Assembly: GCA_016934675.1 (NCBI GenBank)
Contig: JAFGSJ010000059.1
Span: 1 to 37,479, forward strand
DNA length: 37,479 nt
DNA from: a bacterium
GTDB lineage: Bacteria > CSSED10-310 > JAFGSJ01
Direction of reading: 5' to 3'
Position numbers and translations under genes: made by a program
Notes under the pieces: generated by a model
Database searches by the model: none
Told to the model about the DNA's origin: nothing
Seen by the model: the letters and a program-made list of their open reading frames with translations, nothing else
Part shown: positions 25,911-34,335 of the stretch, one piece after another
Layout of the letters: every line of letters begins with the position of its first letter
Numbering within the stretch: position 1 is the stretch's first letter

Positions 25911-26070
25911 TGCCTTTAGATACTATTTTTGATTCTATACTATAATATGAACTGATTATCCAGTCCTATCTTCATAACCTTTTTCGGTCCGGTTTGCTAA
26001 ATGATTTCAGATCAGGTATATGAATCGTTGAGCGGGAAAAGGATTGGAATTTCACATGGGGAGAGAAAAT

Positions 26071-26586
26071 ATGGTTGGGTGTATCCAGATTTATACGGGC
26101 AATGGTAAAGGTAAAACCACTGCCGCTCTTGGTCTTGCACTCAGAGCTGCCGGGGCTGGTATGCGCGTGTTCATCGGTCAATTTGTGAAAGGTTTACCCT
26201 ATAGCGAATTCGGGATATTATCCAGACTCGAAGACAGGATCACTCTTCGTCAATACGGACGTGATTGTTTTATCGAGCGAAATCCGACCGATCAGGATAA
26301 AGCCCTTGCTCTCGGGGGGCTCGAAGAAATGGAGCGTATCGTCAAGACGGGCAATTACGATCTGGTCATTTTTGACGAGGCGACCATTGCCATTTATTAC
26401 CAATTATTTCGAACCGACGATTTATTAAGGATCATTGAGGCTCGGCCCGATCATGTTGAAATAGTCATTACCGGGCGTTATGCGGATGAATCACTGATCA
26501 AGCAAGCCGACCTGGTGACCGAAATGGTCGAGGTGAAACACTATTATTCAAAAGGTCAGCAAGCCCGGATCGGCATCGAAAAGTGA
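26071..26586 (+). CDS. cobO: BtuR/CobO-type corrinoid adenosyltransferase
   Basis: A 171-aa P-loop adenosyltransferase of the BtuR/CobA/CobO family, which adenosylates cob(I)yrinic acid diamide or cobinamide during B12 synthesis or salvage. The N-terminus reads GCIQIYTG followed by the P-loop GNGKGKTT (residues 10-17; BtuR-type loops bind ATP in reversed orientation). Also present are GQFVKG (36-41), the Walker-B-like DLVIFDE ending D102-E103, TGR (134-136) and the C-terminal QADLVTEMVEVKHYY, all family landmarks. I chose the ATG at 26071 (GGGGAG, 7-nt spacing), which gives the usual family N-terminus. An in-frame ATG at 26056 and a TTG at 26044 would add 5 or 9 residues. No other cobalamin synthesis gene is adjacent, so a salvage role is likely. 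Confidence 0.92.
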   Translation: MVGCIQIYTGNGKGKTTAALGLALRAAGAGMRVFIGQFVKGLPYSEFGILSRLEDRITLRQYGRDCFIERNPTDQDKALALGGLEEMERIVKTGNYDLVIFDEATIAIYYQLFRTDDLLRIIEARPDHVEIVITGRYADESLIKQADLVTEMVEVKHYYSKGQQARIGIEK

Positions 26587-26824
26587 GACAATGATTGCCC
26601 TTTTGTTCCCAAACACGTCGACTCTGACTGAAAGTTCGCGATTGGGGTGAGTGAGGTGCGAATTGGATGAAATACAAGCAGAACTTGGAAAGCAGAGTTG
26701 ACTATGCTATTGATACCAGGAACAGCAGAACACTCTTGACAACTCCGAGCGAGCGGGTTACAGAAAATTCGGCCGGATGTATTTCTGGATATCTCCGGCC
26801 TCCTTGCTACAAGCAGGTTTTATC

Positions 26825-27022
26825 ATGGTATTTTTTTTATATGTTCTCGGTATGGTCCTGATAATCGAGGGATTGCCTTATTTAACTTTTCCCGTTTTCA
26901 TGAAAACACTTCTGAAAAGGATCCCTGAATTGACCGACTTGCAGTTACGACTCTATGGCCTGGTCATCATGCTGGTTGGTCTGGCCATCATTGCCCTGAC
27001 TCATGCGAAAGGATTGCTCTGA
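26825..27022 (+). CDS. Small membrane protein, DUF2065 (YjeT-like)
   Basis: A 65-aa two-helix inner-membrane protein. The first helix contains LGMVLIIEGLPYL, the second LYGLVIMLVGLAIIAL. Between them is a short basic loop (KTLLKRIPELTDLQLR). The spacing and the LIIEGLPY/RLYG pattern match DUF2065 (E. coli YjeT). The ATG at 26825 gives the typical family length; an in-frame ATG at 26777 would add 16 residues. Neither start has a strong ribosome site (a weak CAGG precedes 26825). YjeT is often linked to the HflKC/FtsH membrane-protease region in other genomes, but no such genes are here. Biochemical function is unknown. Confidence 0.75.
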   Translation: MVFFLYVLGMVLIIEGLPYLTFPVFMKTLLKRIPELTDLQLRLYGLVIMLVGLAIIALTHAKGLL

Positions 27023-27087
27023 TGGCAATGCTGACTTGTTTTCTTGCACGAAACCGTTTTGATGAAACATTCTTGGCACGTATGTCT

Positions 27088-27117
27088 AACGGGTCGATTG
27101 TCTCGATGCGACCCGTT
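27088..27117 (+). repeat. Leader hairpin before the triple glycosyltransferase gene
   Basis: AACGGGTCG (27088-27096) and CGACCCGTT (27109-27117) form a perfect 9-bp stem with a 12-nt loop. The right arm abuts the ribosome binding site GAGGAG just before the ATG at 27132. There is no U-run, so it is not a plain terminator. It could be an RNA element affecting translation of the polysaccharide operon, or a DNA operator. Confidence 0.55.
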
Positions 27118-27131
27118 CGAGGAGAAGGGGC

Positions 27132-30100
27132 ATGATCCACCCGGGCAAAAAAGTTATCAATGTCCTTGAAATGATAGATTCTTCAATGGTTGGGGGAGGT
27201 CAGAAACACCTGTATTACCTCACCGCCGGACTGGACAAGGAGAGGTTCAACGTTTTTGTCGTTGTGAGTGATGACGGACCCTTGTACAAAAAACTGCTCA
27301 GTGATGGGATCAAGGTCATTTGCACGGATATCAAGAAGAACTTCAATCCTTTTACTTTATTACGTCTGTATAAAATTCTGAAAGTCCACAAGATCGATAT
27401 TATCCATACCCATGGGACCGTTGCGGGTGTGTGGGGAAGACTCGCCGCCAGCCTTGCCAGAACGCCGGTCATTATCATTACCCTGCATGGGATCCACTAT
27501 CTCAATTCTCATAACCGGATTTTCAAGCAGATTTTTGTGTTGATCGATCAGATACTGGCCCGATTCAGCGATAAGATTATCTGCGTAGCCTCGTCGGACC
27601 AGGAAAAGGGACTTCAGTATAAACTGTTTGAGAAGGGCAAGAGTACCGTCATTTATAACGGGATCGATGTCAATTATTTCCAGCAGCATTCTCAGAGCAT
27701 GCAGCAAAAAAAGAGAGATGAATTCAATATTCAACCTGAAGACCCGATCCTTGGCATTGTCGCACGGCTTCACATTCAAAAGGGATATCATTATTTTTTT
27801 GATGCGGTCAATCTGGTCAAGGCACAATTTCCACAGGTCAAAGCACTGGTCATCGGTGATGGTCCTCAATTATCTGAATTGCAGGGTTATGTCGCGAAAC
27901 TCGGTTTGACCGAAAATATCATTTTTACAGGGACTCGTGATGATGTTCCTGAACTTCTGTCAATAATGGATGTCTTTGTGCTGACATCCCTGTGGGAGGG
28001 TATGCCTCTTACCGTGCTTGAAGCCATGGCCTGTAAGAGGGCCATCGTGTCAACCAATGTCGATGGCGTTTCAGAATCCATTACCGATGGCGTGAATGGG
28101 CTCCTCGTACAACCACGAAATGCTCAAAAAATCGCTGAAAAAATCATCTACCTCTTGGAAAACAAACAAGAAGGCAGGAGACTTGGTCAGAATGCCCGAA
28201 AAAAGGCGGTCGAAACGTTTAGGATCGAGAAAATGATCAAAGAAACAAGCGATTTGTACGTGCAGCTCTATTTTGATCGGACCGCTATCCAATGGCGATA
28301 CGACAATATCTGCACCTTGTCCAAGAAAAGAGAGTTGCTCGAGTATGATCAAGAAACGAACCTACTCAAAAATCATAATATAATCTGCATCGCTTCGGCG
28401 AACTGGGATGCTCCGCTCTGGACAAATTCACAACACGTCATGTGCCGCCTATCCTTGCATAACAAGATTCTGTTCGTGGAGTCCCTTGGCTTGAGACGAC
28501 CGACATTTCGCAAGGATTTCGCTCGAGTGGCCCATCGCTTTATCAATTGGCTGCGTGGTACCAAAAAAATTAACGATAATCTCTATATCTATTCACCTTT
28601 GATCATTCCCCTGCACGGCTTCAGATTCATTCGTACGCTCAATTACCTCATCTTACGGGAATCGCTGACCCGACAAATCAGAAAACTGGAATTCGATGAT
28701 CCCATCTTGTGGACTTTTTTGCCCACATCGAATGATCTGTTGGGGCATCTCGGCGAGAAGATGGCTATCTATCATTGTGTCGATGAATACACGGCCAACC
28801 CGGGCGTCCCGAAAAATGTCATTGATTATCTGGAAAAGCAGTTACTCAAGAATGTCAATATCGTCTTTACCACTTCGAAAAATCTGTATGATGCCAAAAA
28901 ACTGTTCAATAAGAACACCTATTACATGCCTAATGTAGCCGATGCCGAACACTTTATTCAATCCACTTTTCCCGAGACAGGTTTACCGCTCGAATTCAAC
29001 GATATTCCCAGCCCCCGGATTGGATTTATCGGTGCACTCAGCGGTTATAAAGTGAATTTCGACCTGATTGAAAAGGTGGCTCAATCACATCCGGAATGGT
29101 CTGTGGTCATGGTCGGCCCAATTTGGAGTGGCGATCCCGATACCAAGGTCTCGAACCTGGAACAATATGATAATGTCTATTTGTTAGGCACACAGCCATA
29201 CGAGAAACTGCCCCATTTTCTCAAAGGTCTGGATGTCTGTCTCATCCCCTTTCATCTCAATGAGACCACCATCAGCGTCTTTCCCCTCAAGTTTTTCGAA
29301 TATATGGCTGCGGGTAAACCGATTGTTCTGACTGATCTTCCATCAGTGCATGAATACAAGGATTTCTGTCATATTGCCCGAACCGATCAGGATTTTATTG
29401 AGGCAATTGAAACAAGTCTGACGGAGAACGATCCGGATTTGATCAAGAAAAGGATTGAATTGTCAAGAAAACATACCTGGCAAGCCCGTATCGAGACCAT
29501 GAGCCATATTATCGAACAGCAGAAGGAAAAAGCCCAGACTGTTCGCAAACCTGCCATTCGGAAACGACGCAAAAGAATCGGGATCGATGTTCGCAAAATT
29601 AACGATTTCGGGATCGGGACCCATATTCAGAATATCGTTAAAAATCTGTCCATGGTTGATACCGAACATGAATTCATACTTTTTCACCATTTATCCGAGA
29701 TCAACCATCTCGAATTGCAGAACGAGAAGTTTTTCCATATTGTTGACCGATCACCCAAATATTCATTGCGAGAACACCTGTCTCTCCCGATCAAAATGAA
29801 ACAATATGATCTTGATCTGTATCATTCACCTCATTATGTTTTACCGATTATCCATAATTGTCCGATGATTGTGACCATTCATGATGTCATTCACCTGCTT
29901 TTCCCGCAATATTTACCATCGAGAATGGCCCATACCTATGCGAAAATGATGATGTTTCTGTCTACCAAGAGCGCAGTCAAGGTGATCTCTGTCTCACAAT
30001 CATCGAAACGTGATATTGTCCGCTATTTGAATATTGCTCCCGAAAAAATTGAGGTTATTTATAATGCGGTCAGCGATATCTTCAAACCGATGGACGACCC

Positions 30101-30686
30101 TGAACTCAAGGATCAATTAAGCCAGAAATTCGGTGTGACGGGTGATTATCTGCTCTATGTCGGTAATTTGATGCCACATAAGAATCTAAAACGATTAATT
30201 TATGCTTTTTACCGCTTACGTCGAAAACTGAAAATCGATATCAAGTTGGTCATCGTGGGTGAGGGCATTCCTCATTACCGTGAACTGAGAATTCTGGCAA
30301 ACGATCTCGGATTAAAGGACAAAGTCATCTTTCTTGGTTTTATTGCCAAAAAATGGCTACCGATCCTGTACAATAAAGCCAAAGTGTTTGTATTTCCCTC
30401 CCAATACGAAGGCTTCGGTTTGCCACCACTCGAAGCTATGGCTTGTGGAACACCAGTTGTTACGTCTAATACATCTTCACTTCCAGAAGTAGTCAGCGAT
30501 GCGGGGCTGTTGATCGATCCTTACAATGTTGAAGAACTCATCGAGGCCATGGAACTCTGCATCACCGATGAGCACTTGCGGCAAAAGCTCGTGACCAAGG
30601 GCCTGGAGCGGGTCAAACATTTTTCCTGGGAGCGGACGGCACAACGCACATTGCAGATTTACCAGGAAATATTGGAACAATATTAA
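27132..30686 (+). CDS. Fusion of three glycosyltransferase domains (GT4 - GT1-like - GT4)
   Basis: A single 1184-aa frame holding three GT-B glycosyltransferase units. Domain 1 (about 1-385) is GT4: [12 protein letters not shown] at the start, nucleotide-sugar motif E289-x7-E297 ([12 protein letters not shown]). Domain 2 (about 414-800) is GT1/TuaH-like: starts [12 protein letters not shown], has [16 protein letters not shown] and [15 protein letters not shown], and keeps only the second glutamate (E723; S715 replaces the first). Domain 3 (about 815-1184) is GT4: IGIDVRKI at the start, [13 protein letters not shown], and E1093-x7-E1101 ([12 protein letters not shown]). No transmembrane segment is evident, so it probably works on the cytoplasmic face, adding several sugars in turn to a lipid-linked glycan. 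It opens a tight run with the TPR, polymerase/ligase and flippase genes (gaps 19, 9 and -4 bp). The joins fall in charged linkers and show no internal frameshift. Sugar specificity unknown. Confidence 0.88.
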   Translation: MIHPGKKVINVLEMIDSSMVGGGQKHLYYLTAGLDKERFNVFVVVSDDGPLYKKLLSDGIKVICTDIKKNFNPFTLLRLYKILKVHKIDIIHTHGTVAGVWGRLAASLARTPVIIITLHGIHYLNSHNRIFKQIFVLIDQILARFSDKIICVASSDQEKGLQYKLFEKGKSTVIYNGIDVNYFQQHSQSMQQKKRDEFNIQPEDPILGIVARLHIQKGYHYFFDAVNLVKAQFPQVKALVIGDGPQLSELQGYVAKLGLTENIIFTGTRDDVPELLSIMDVFVLTSLWEGMPLTVLEAMACKRAIVSTNVDGVSESITDGVNGLLVQPRNAQKIAEKIIYLLENKQEGRRLGQNARKKAVETFRIEKMIKETSDLYVQLYFDRTAIQWRYDNICTLSKKRELLEYDQETNLLKNHNIICIASANWDAPLWTNSQHVMCRLSLHNKILFVESLGLRRPTFRKDFARVAHRFINWLRGTKKINDNLYIYSPLIIPLHGFRFIRTLNYLILRESLTRQIRKLEFDDPILWTFLPTSNDLLGHLGEKMAIYHCVDEYTANPGVPKNVIDYLEKQLLKNVNIVFTTSKNLYDAKKLFNKNTYYMPNVADAEHFIQSTFPETGLPLEFNDIPSPRIGFIGALSGYKVNFDLIEKVAQSHPEWSVVMVGPIWSGDPDTKVSNLEQYDNVYLLGTQPYEKLPHFLKGLDVCLIPFHLNETTISVFPLKFFEYMAAGKPIVLTDLPSVHEYKDFCHIARTDQDFIEAIETSLTENDPDLIKKRIELSRKHTWQARIETMSHIIEQQKEKAQTVRKPAIRKRRKRIGIDVRKINDFGIGTHIQNIVKNLSMVDTEHEFILFHHLSEINHLELQNEKFFHIVDRSPKYSLREHLSLPIKMKQYDLDLYHSPHYVLPIIHNCPMIVTIHDVIHLLFPQYLPSRMAHTYAKMMMFLSTKSAVKVISVSQSSKRDIVRYLNIAPEKIEVIYNAVSDIFKPMDDPELKDQLSQKFGVTGDYLLYVGNLMPHKNLKRLIYAFYRLRRKLKIDIKLVIVGEGIPHYRELRILANDLGLKDKVIFLGFIAKKWLPILYNKAKVFVFPSQYEGFGLPPLEAMACGTPVVTSNTSSLPEVVSDAGLLIDPYNVEELIEAMELCITDEHLRQKLVTKGLERVKHFSWERTAQRTLQIYQEILEQY

Positions 30687-30705
30687 GACAATACGAGAGG
30701 CTCCT

Positions 30706-33030
30706 GTGTTTCAGGTCTTTTTGATTATCAGTCTGGCGTTCGGACTCGGTTTTTTATCCTGCTTTCAATTCCATTGGCAGGAGTTGCTTGCCCTGACCAT
30801 ACTCTTGGCTACAACGGTCTTTTTCTTGATTAAAAACCAGAGAACCGGACCGTGGTCGGTCCCGCTCAGCGCGGCAATACTCTATTTTATATCTATGCAA
30901 CTCCCCGACCATGAGTGCCTGGTTGGTAACTGGTCAAGGGGCTGGACAATTTTCCAGGGAGTCCATACTCTGCTGGCTGGTGTAGGTCTTTACCTGCTGG
31001 TTCGATTGTTGCTGATCAAAAAACCTGATCTGCCTGACCGGATAGACCTTTTAGGATACACTATTTTTTGGGTTTTTACTGTTCTGCTGGGTTACGTGAT
31101 CACGGTCATGATTACCGGTCATATTCAACACCTGACTGTCATCATTCATCCTCGTCTTTTTCTTCAGATTACAAGTGTGTTGGCTTTTTACCTGTTATGC
31201 AGGAATGTTTCTCTTCTGCCAGTATCGACACGACGATATCTTTACTTCGGACTCGTCCTGATGATAGGACTGATCTTGAGTATAAATGCGTGTACGATCA
31301 TCAGGGTCCGGACTCTCTATCAATCAGCATTGGCAGCCAATGAGGCCGGTCGTTATCAAGAAGCTTACGAGTTATTTGGGCGTGTTCTCACAGGCAATAA
31401 ACACCTTAAGTGGGAGAGCTGGCTGCGTGAGGCCTACAAAAGTCTTGGCATTCTCTCTCTTAGAACAGGTGAAATCCATTCCGCGGAAAAGCAGTTTCAA
31501 AACGCACTTTCCTTTACCAGGCATGACCCTATCGTTTTATTGGGCTTGGCAACATGTCAATACCAAATGGGTCAGCACAAAGAAGCGATGCTTTCTCTGC
31601 GGACAATGCTTCAAGAACCGATTGATTATGAGAAGTTGATCTCGTCGTTTCAACCGCCTGTTGTAATCATGAAGCATATAGCCATTATCCTGAAGGAACA
31701 AAAAGCCTATTCGCACGCACAAACCATCATGGTTAAAACGCAGGAAAGAGCCAATGATGGTGAGCTTGAATATCATCTAGGGGACTGTTACGAACAGATG
31801 GGGAAGAAGAAATTGGCTGTCAGGCATTACCAGAGAAGCATCGACCTGGACTTTGTTTCTCCGGAACTCTACCATCGACTCGGTATGATCGAATTCGAAA
31901 ACAATAATATGACTAAAGCTCTCCAGCTTGCCCGTAAGGCAAAGATGATCTCACCTTTTTATATTGATGCATATGATCTTCTTGAGAAAATCTATCAGGC
32001 CACAGGTGATGAGAAGAGAATAGCGACAATCAAGTCAACTCGTCAGGCGTATCTTCCAAATCAGACTTTGTCATTAAAGACCCAGAATATCGAGTTAATG
32101 GGTTTTCGCATCGAGAAGAATATATTGAAACAAGGCGAACCCCTCATCATCTATTTTTACAGCCGATTACTCAGCGACAGTACCGAGAAGTATGAGCCAA
32201 TAGGTCTCATCTGTGGAAGTGGTCAGAATCTATACCAAAGGGTCGTTTACAATCTGCTTGATCGTATGCACAAAGATACGAGACGGTTCTATCGAGGTGA
32301 CATAATTATCTCACGTTGTTTCCTCGATACAGTCACCTTTTTACCAGGATTGTGCACTGTGAGTTATTTTATGCCCGGTGATGTGGAGGGTGACCGGAGA
32401 CTGAAGCAAATGACGCTTGACGAGATTGACAACGACAAATTCAAATCCTTTGTATCGGTTTCGATACTTCCCCATATCTACCATAAAAAGAATTATGGTC
32501 CTCATGTCGTCGGCCATCTTTGTGATCCCGCACAGGACCAGAAATATCTCAATGTGTATTTTTATCTTGCAAATCGATATTCTCTTGATATTCCTACACA
32601 ATTTCCACCTCAGGCAATAACTGCCTCATCGATGATACTCATTTCCTCTCTCTCTTTTAGTGAATATCTCGAACAAGGTGAAGAAATCGCTCGTATTGTT
32701 GTGACGGATACAGATAATCAGCAATGGACCTGGTCGGTCAAAGCGGGCATTGATTCTTCAGAGTGGGCCTGGGATTGTCCGGGAATGCGGTTCCGACATA
32801 AACGGGCCAGGATTGCGCATAGTTGGACAGTCGAGATGCAGGGACGTTCCTTTGAAGGACATAAATATTTTTCACAATACGACTTCGGACGACCAATTCA
32901 TATTGATACTATCAAGATTCAATATGTTGCCCCTCTCGGTTGTCTCGAAGTCTGCAATCTCATTATACAGGGTTTACAACGCAATCTGCCCAAACAGATC
33001 CCGACAGAAATTCAAAAGTTTTCCGAGTGA
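30706..33030 (+). CDS. Polytopic membrane protein with TPR and C-terminal beta domains
   Basis: A 774-aa inner-membrane protein. About six to eight hydrophobic segments fill residues 1-200. Residues about 205-450 form tandem tetratricopeptide-like helices (SALAANEAGRYQEAYELFGRVL; LEYHLGDCYEQMGKKKLAVRHYQRSI). Residues from about 460 on are beta-rich: one module with GFRIEKNILKQGEPLIIYFY, then a discoidin/carbohydrate-binding-like module ending FGRPIHIDTIKIQYV. The start is GTG at 30706 with GAGAGG 5 nt upstream. The gene sits between the triple glycosyltransferase and the O-antigen ligase-like gene with short gaps, so it is almost certainly in the same operon. By analogy to TPR proteins in polysaccharide loci it may organise polymerisation or export. 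I do not recognise a named family for the whole protein. Confidence 0.75.
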   Translation: MFQVFLIISLAFGLGFLSCFQFHWQELLALTILLATTVFFLIKNQRTGPWSVPLSAAILYFISMQLPDHECLVGNWSRGWTIFQGVHTLLAGVGLYLLVRLLLIKKPDLPDRIDLLGYTIFWVFTVLLGYVITVMITGHIQHLTVIIHPRLFLQITSVLAFYLLCRNVSLLPVSTRRYLYFGLVLMIGLILSINACTIIRVRTLYQSALAANEAGRYQEAYELFGRVLTGNKHLKWESWLREAYKSLGILSLRTGEIHSAEKQFQNALSFTRHDPIVLLGLATCQYQMGQHKEAMLSLRTMLQEPIDYEKLISSFQPPVVIMKHIAIILKEQKAYSHAQTIMVKTQERANDGELEYHLGDCYEQMGKKKLAVRHYQRSIDLDFVSPELYHRLGMIEFENNNMTKALQLARKAKMISPFYIDAYDLLEKIYQATGDEKRIATIKSTRQAYLPNQTLSLKTQNIELMGFRIEKNILKQGEPLIIYFYSRLLSDSTEKYEPIGLICGSGQNLYQRVVYNLLDRMHKDTRRFYRGDIIISRCFLDTVTFLPGLCTVSYFMPGDVEGDRRLKQMTLDEIDNDKFKSFVSVSILPHIYHKKNYGPHVVGHLCDPAQDQKYLNVYFYLANRYSLDIPTQFPPQAITASSMILISSLSFSEYLEQGEEIARIVVTDTDNQQWTWSVKAGIDSSEWAWDCPGMRFRHKRARIAHSWTVEMQGRSFEGHKYFSQYDFGRPIHIDTIKIQYVAPLGCLEVCNLIIQGLQRNLPKQIPTEIQKFSE

Positions 33031-33039
33031 GAAACTGAT

Positions 33040-34335
33040 ATGATCGAAAGGCATGACCTGCAAAGGGAAAAATACAAAGTGATCGTAATACGATTGTTGG
33101 CCCTGGTCATGATCATGCTTGCCCCCTTCCAGTTATACTTCGATGTTCATGGCAACCTTTCGGTTACTGTCGCCGAATTGGTCCTGTTTGCAACACTCCT
33201 TATGACTCTTGTCTTGACTGGTAATCCCATCCGGTTCCTGAAAGTCCCGCATAAACTCACTTCCATGATCATGCTGCTCATCGGCAGCATGTTTATCAGC
33301 ACACTCCTGGCCCAGAATATTGCGGTTTCACTCAAATATTCACTGAAATGGACTGCCTTTCTCTCAGCCTATTTTGTCACCTACTGGCTGCTCAAATTCG
33401 TACTCAAACCGGCCGATATTTTTGCTGCATTGGTCCTGGCTGGAAGCATTGTCAGCTTGATGAGTAATTACATATTTTTTCTCGGCCCACAGGGATTGCA
33501 GGAATATCTGAAAACATCTGCAGCGGCACTCTTTATGGACCCGTCCACTGTTCTCTATGGGGATGCCAATTGGTTCCGGGGAGGAGGCACGGGAGGCACT
33601 TTTTTCAATCGGAACTGGTATGCGGCTTTTTTGGGGATGGTCCTTCCATATTGTATCCTTCGATTGATCTATCAGAAAGCACACAGGTTTTTTTGGGGTC
33701 TGGGTTTTATAGTGTTGATTTCCGGGTTACTCATCTCGATGTCGCGTAGCGGTTGGCTCGGTTTCATCGCTTTTTTTACTGTCTGGGGCCTGTTGCAGAA
33801 GCGGGTATACTGGAAACCAATCCTGGGCACATTCAGTGTGATCATCATTCTGACACTGTTCCTTTCGCTCTTTTTTCCTACATTCTGGACTGACCTCTTT
33901 GATCGGACCGCCACCGTCCTGGTCGTGGATCATAAAGTCAATCGGATTCTGATCTGGAACCAGAGCTTGTCCGCCTGGTCGATCAATCCCCTGTTTGGGA
34001 CCGGTGTGGCCAACAATCCCATCGGCTCGGCCCACAGTAATTTTCTGCAATTTGCCGCCGATCAGGGAATTATCGGACTCGCCGTGTTCCTGATCATTAT
34101 GCTGATCATCGTTCGCGATATGGTCGCAAGGCTTAAGAAAGCGGTCATGGGGCCTGATTATCTTGTGGGGTTGGGTTTGCTTGGTGCTTGGACCTGGTTT
34201 CTGGTCCAGGGCTTGCTGAGCACGACCCTGTTCAACGATAAGATGTTCATGGCCGTGGCCATTATGATGGGCTTGACAGCCTCCTATCTGACCGCAACCG
34301 ATACTGAAACCGACAGCCAGGAGAATGAGCCGTGA
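33040..34335 (+). CDS. O-antigen ligase / Wzy polymerase-like membrane protein
   Basis: A 431-aa polytopic protein with about ten or more transmembrane helices. The central segment GGTFFNRNWYAAFLGM and the periplasmic-loop motif NRILIWNQSL...GTGVANNPIGSAHSNFLQFAADQGIIGL match the Wzy_C/WaaL superfamily; H332 (AHSNFLQ) is the conserved histidine of that loop. These enzymes polymerise lipid-linked repeat units or ligate the polymer to lipid A or another acceptor at the periplasmic face. Polymerase and ligase cannot be separated by sequence alone. ATG 33040 lies 9 bp after the TPR gene stop, and the 3' end overlaps the flippase start by 4 bp (GTGA), so translational coupling is likely. It is the likely polymerisation or ligation step of the operon. 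Confidence 0.8.
   Translation: MIERHDLQREKYKVIVIRLLALVMIMLAPFQLYFDVHGNLSVTVAELVLFATLLMTLVLTGNPIRFLKVPHKLTSMIMLLIGSMFISTLLAQNIAVSLKYSLKWTAFLSAYFVTYWLLKFVLKPADIFAALVLAGSIVSLMSNYIFFLGPQGLQEYLKTSAAALFMDPSTVLYGDANWFRGGGTGGTFFNRNWYAAFLGMVLPYCILRLIYQKAHRFFWGLGFIVLISGLLISMSRSGWLGFIAFFTVWGLLQKRVYWKPILGTFSVIIILTLFLSLFFPTFWTDLFDRTATVLVVDHKVNRILIWNQSLSAWSINPLFGTGVANNPIGSAHSNFLQFAADQGIIGLAVFLIIMLIIVRDMVARLKKAVMGPDYLVGLGLLGAWTWFLVQGLLSTTLFNDKMFMAVAIMMGLTASYLTATDTETDSQENEP

Noticed and set aside
25860..26070. Possible cobalamin riboswitch between the two adenosyltransferases
   Set aside because: The gap is only 211 bp and I found no B12-box-like sequence; only a short inverted repeat is present.
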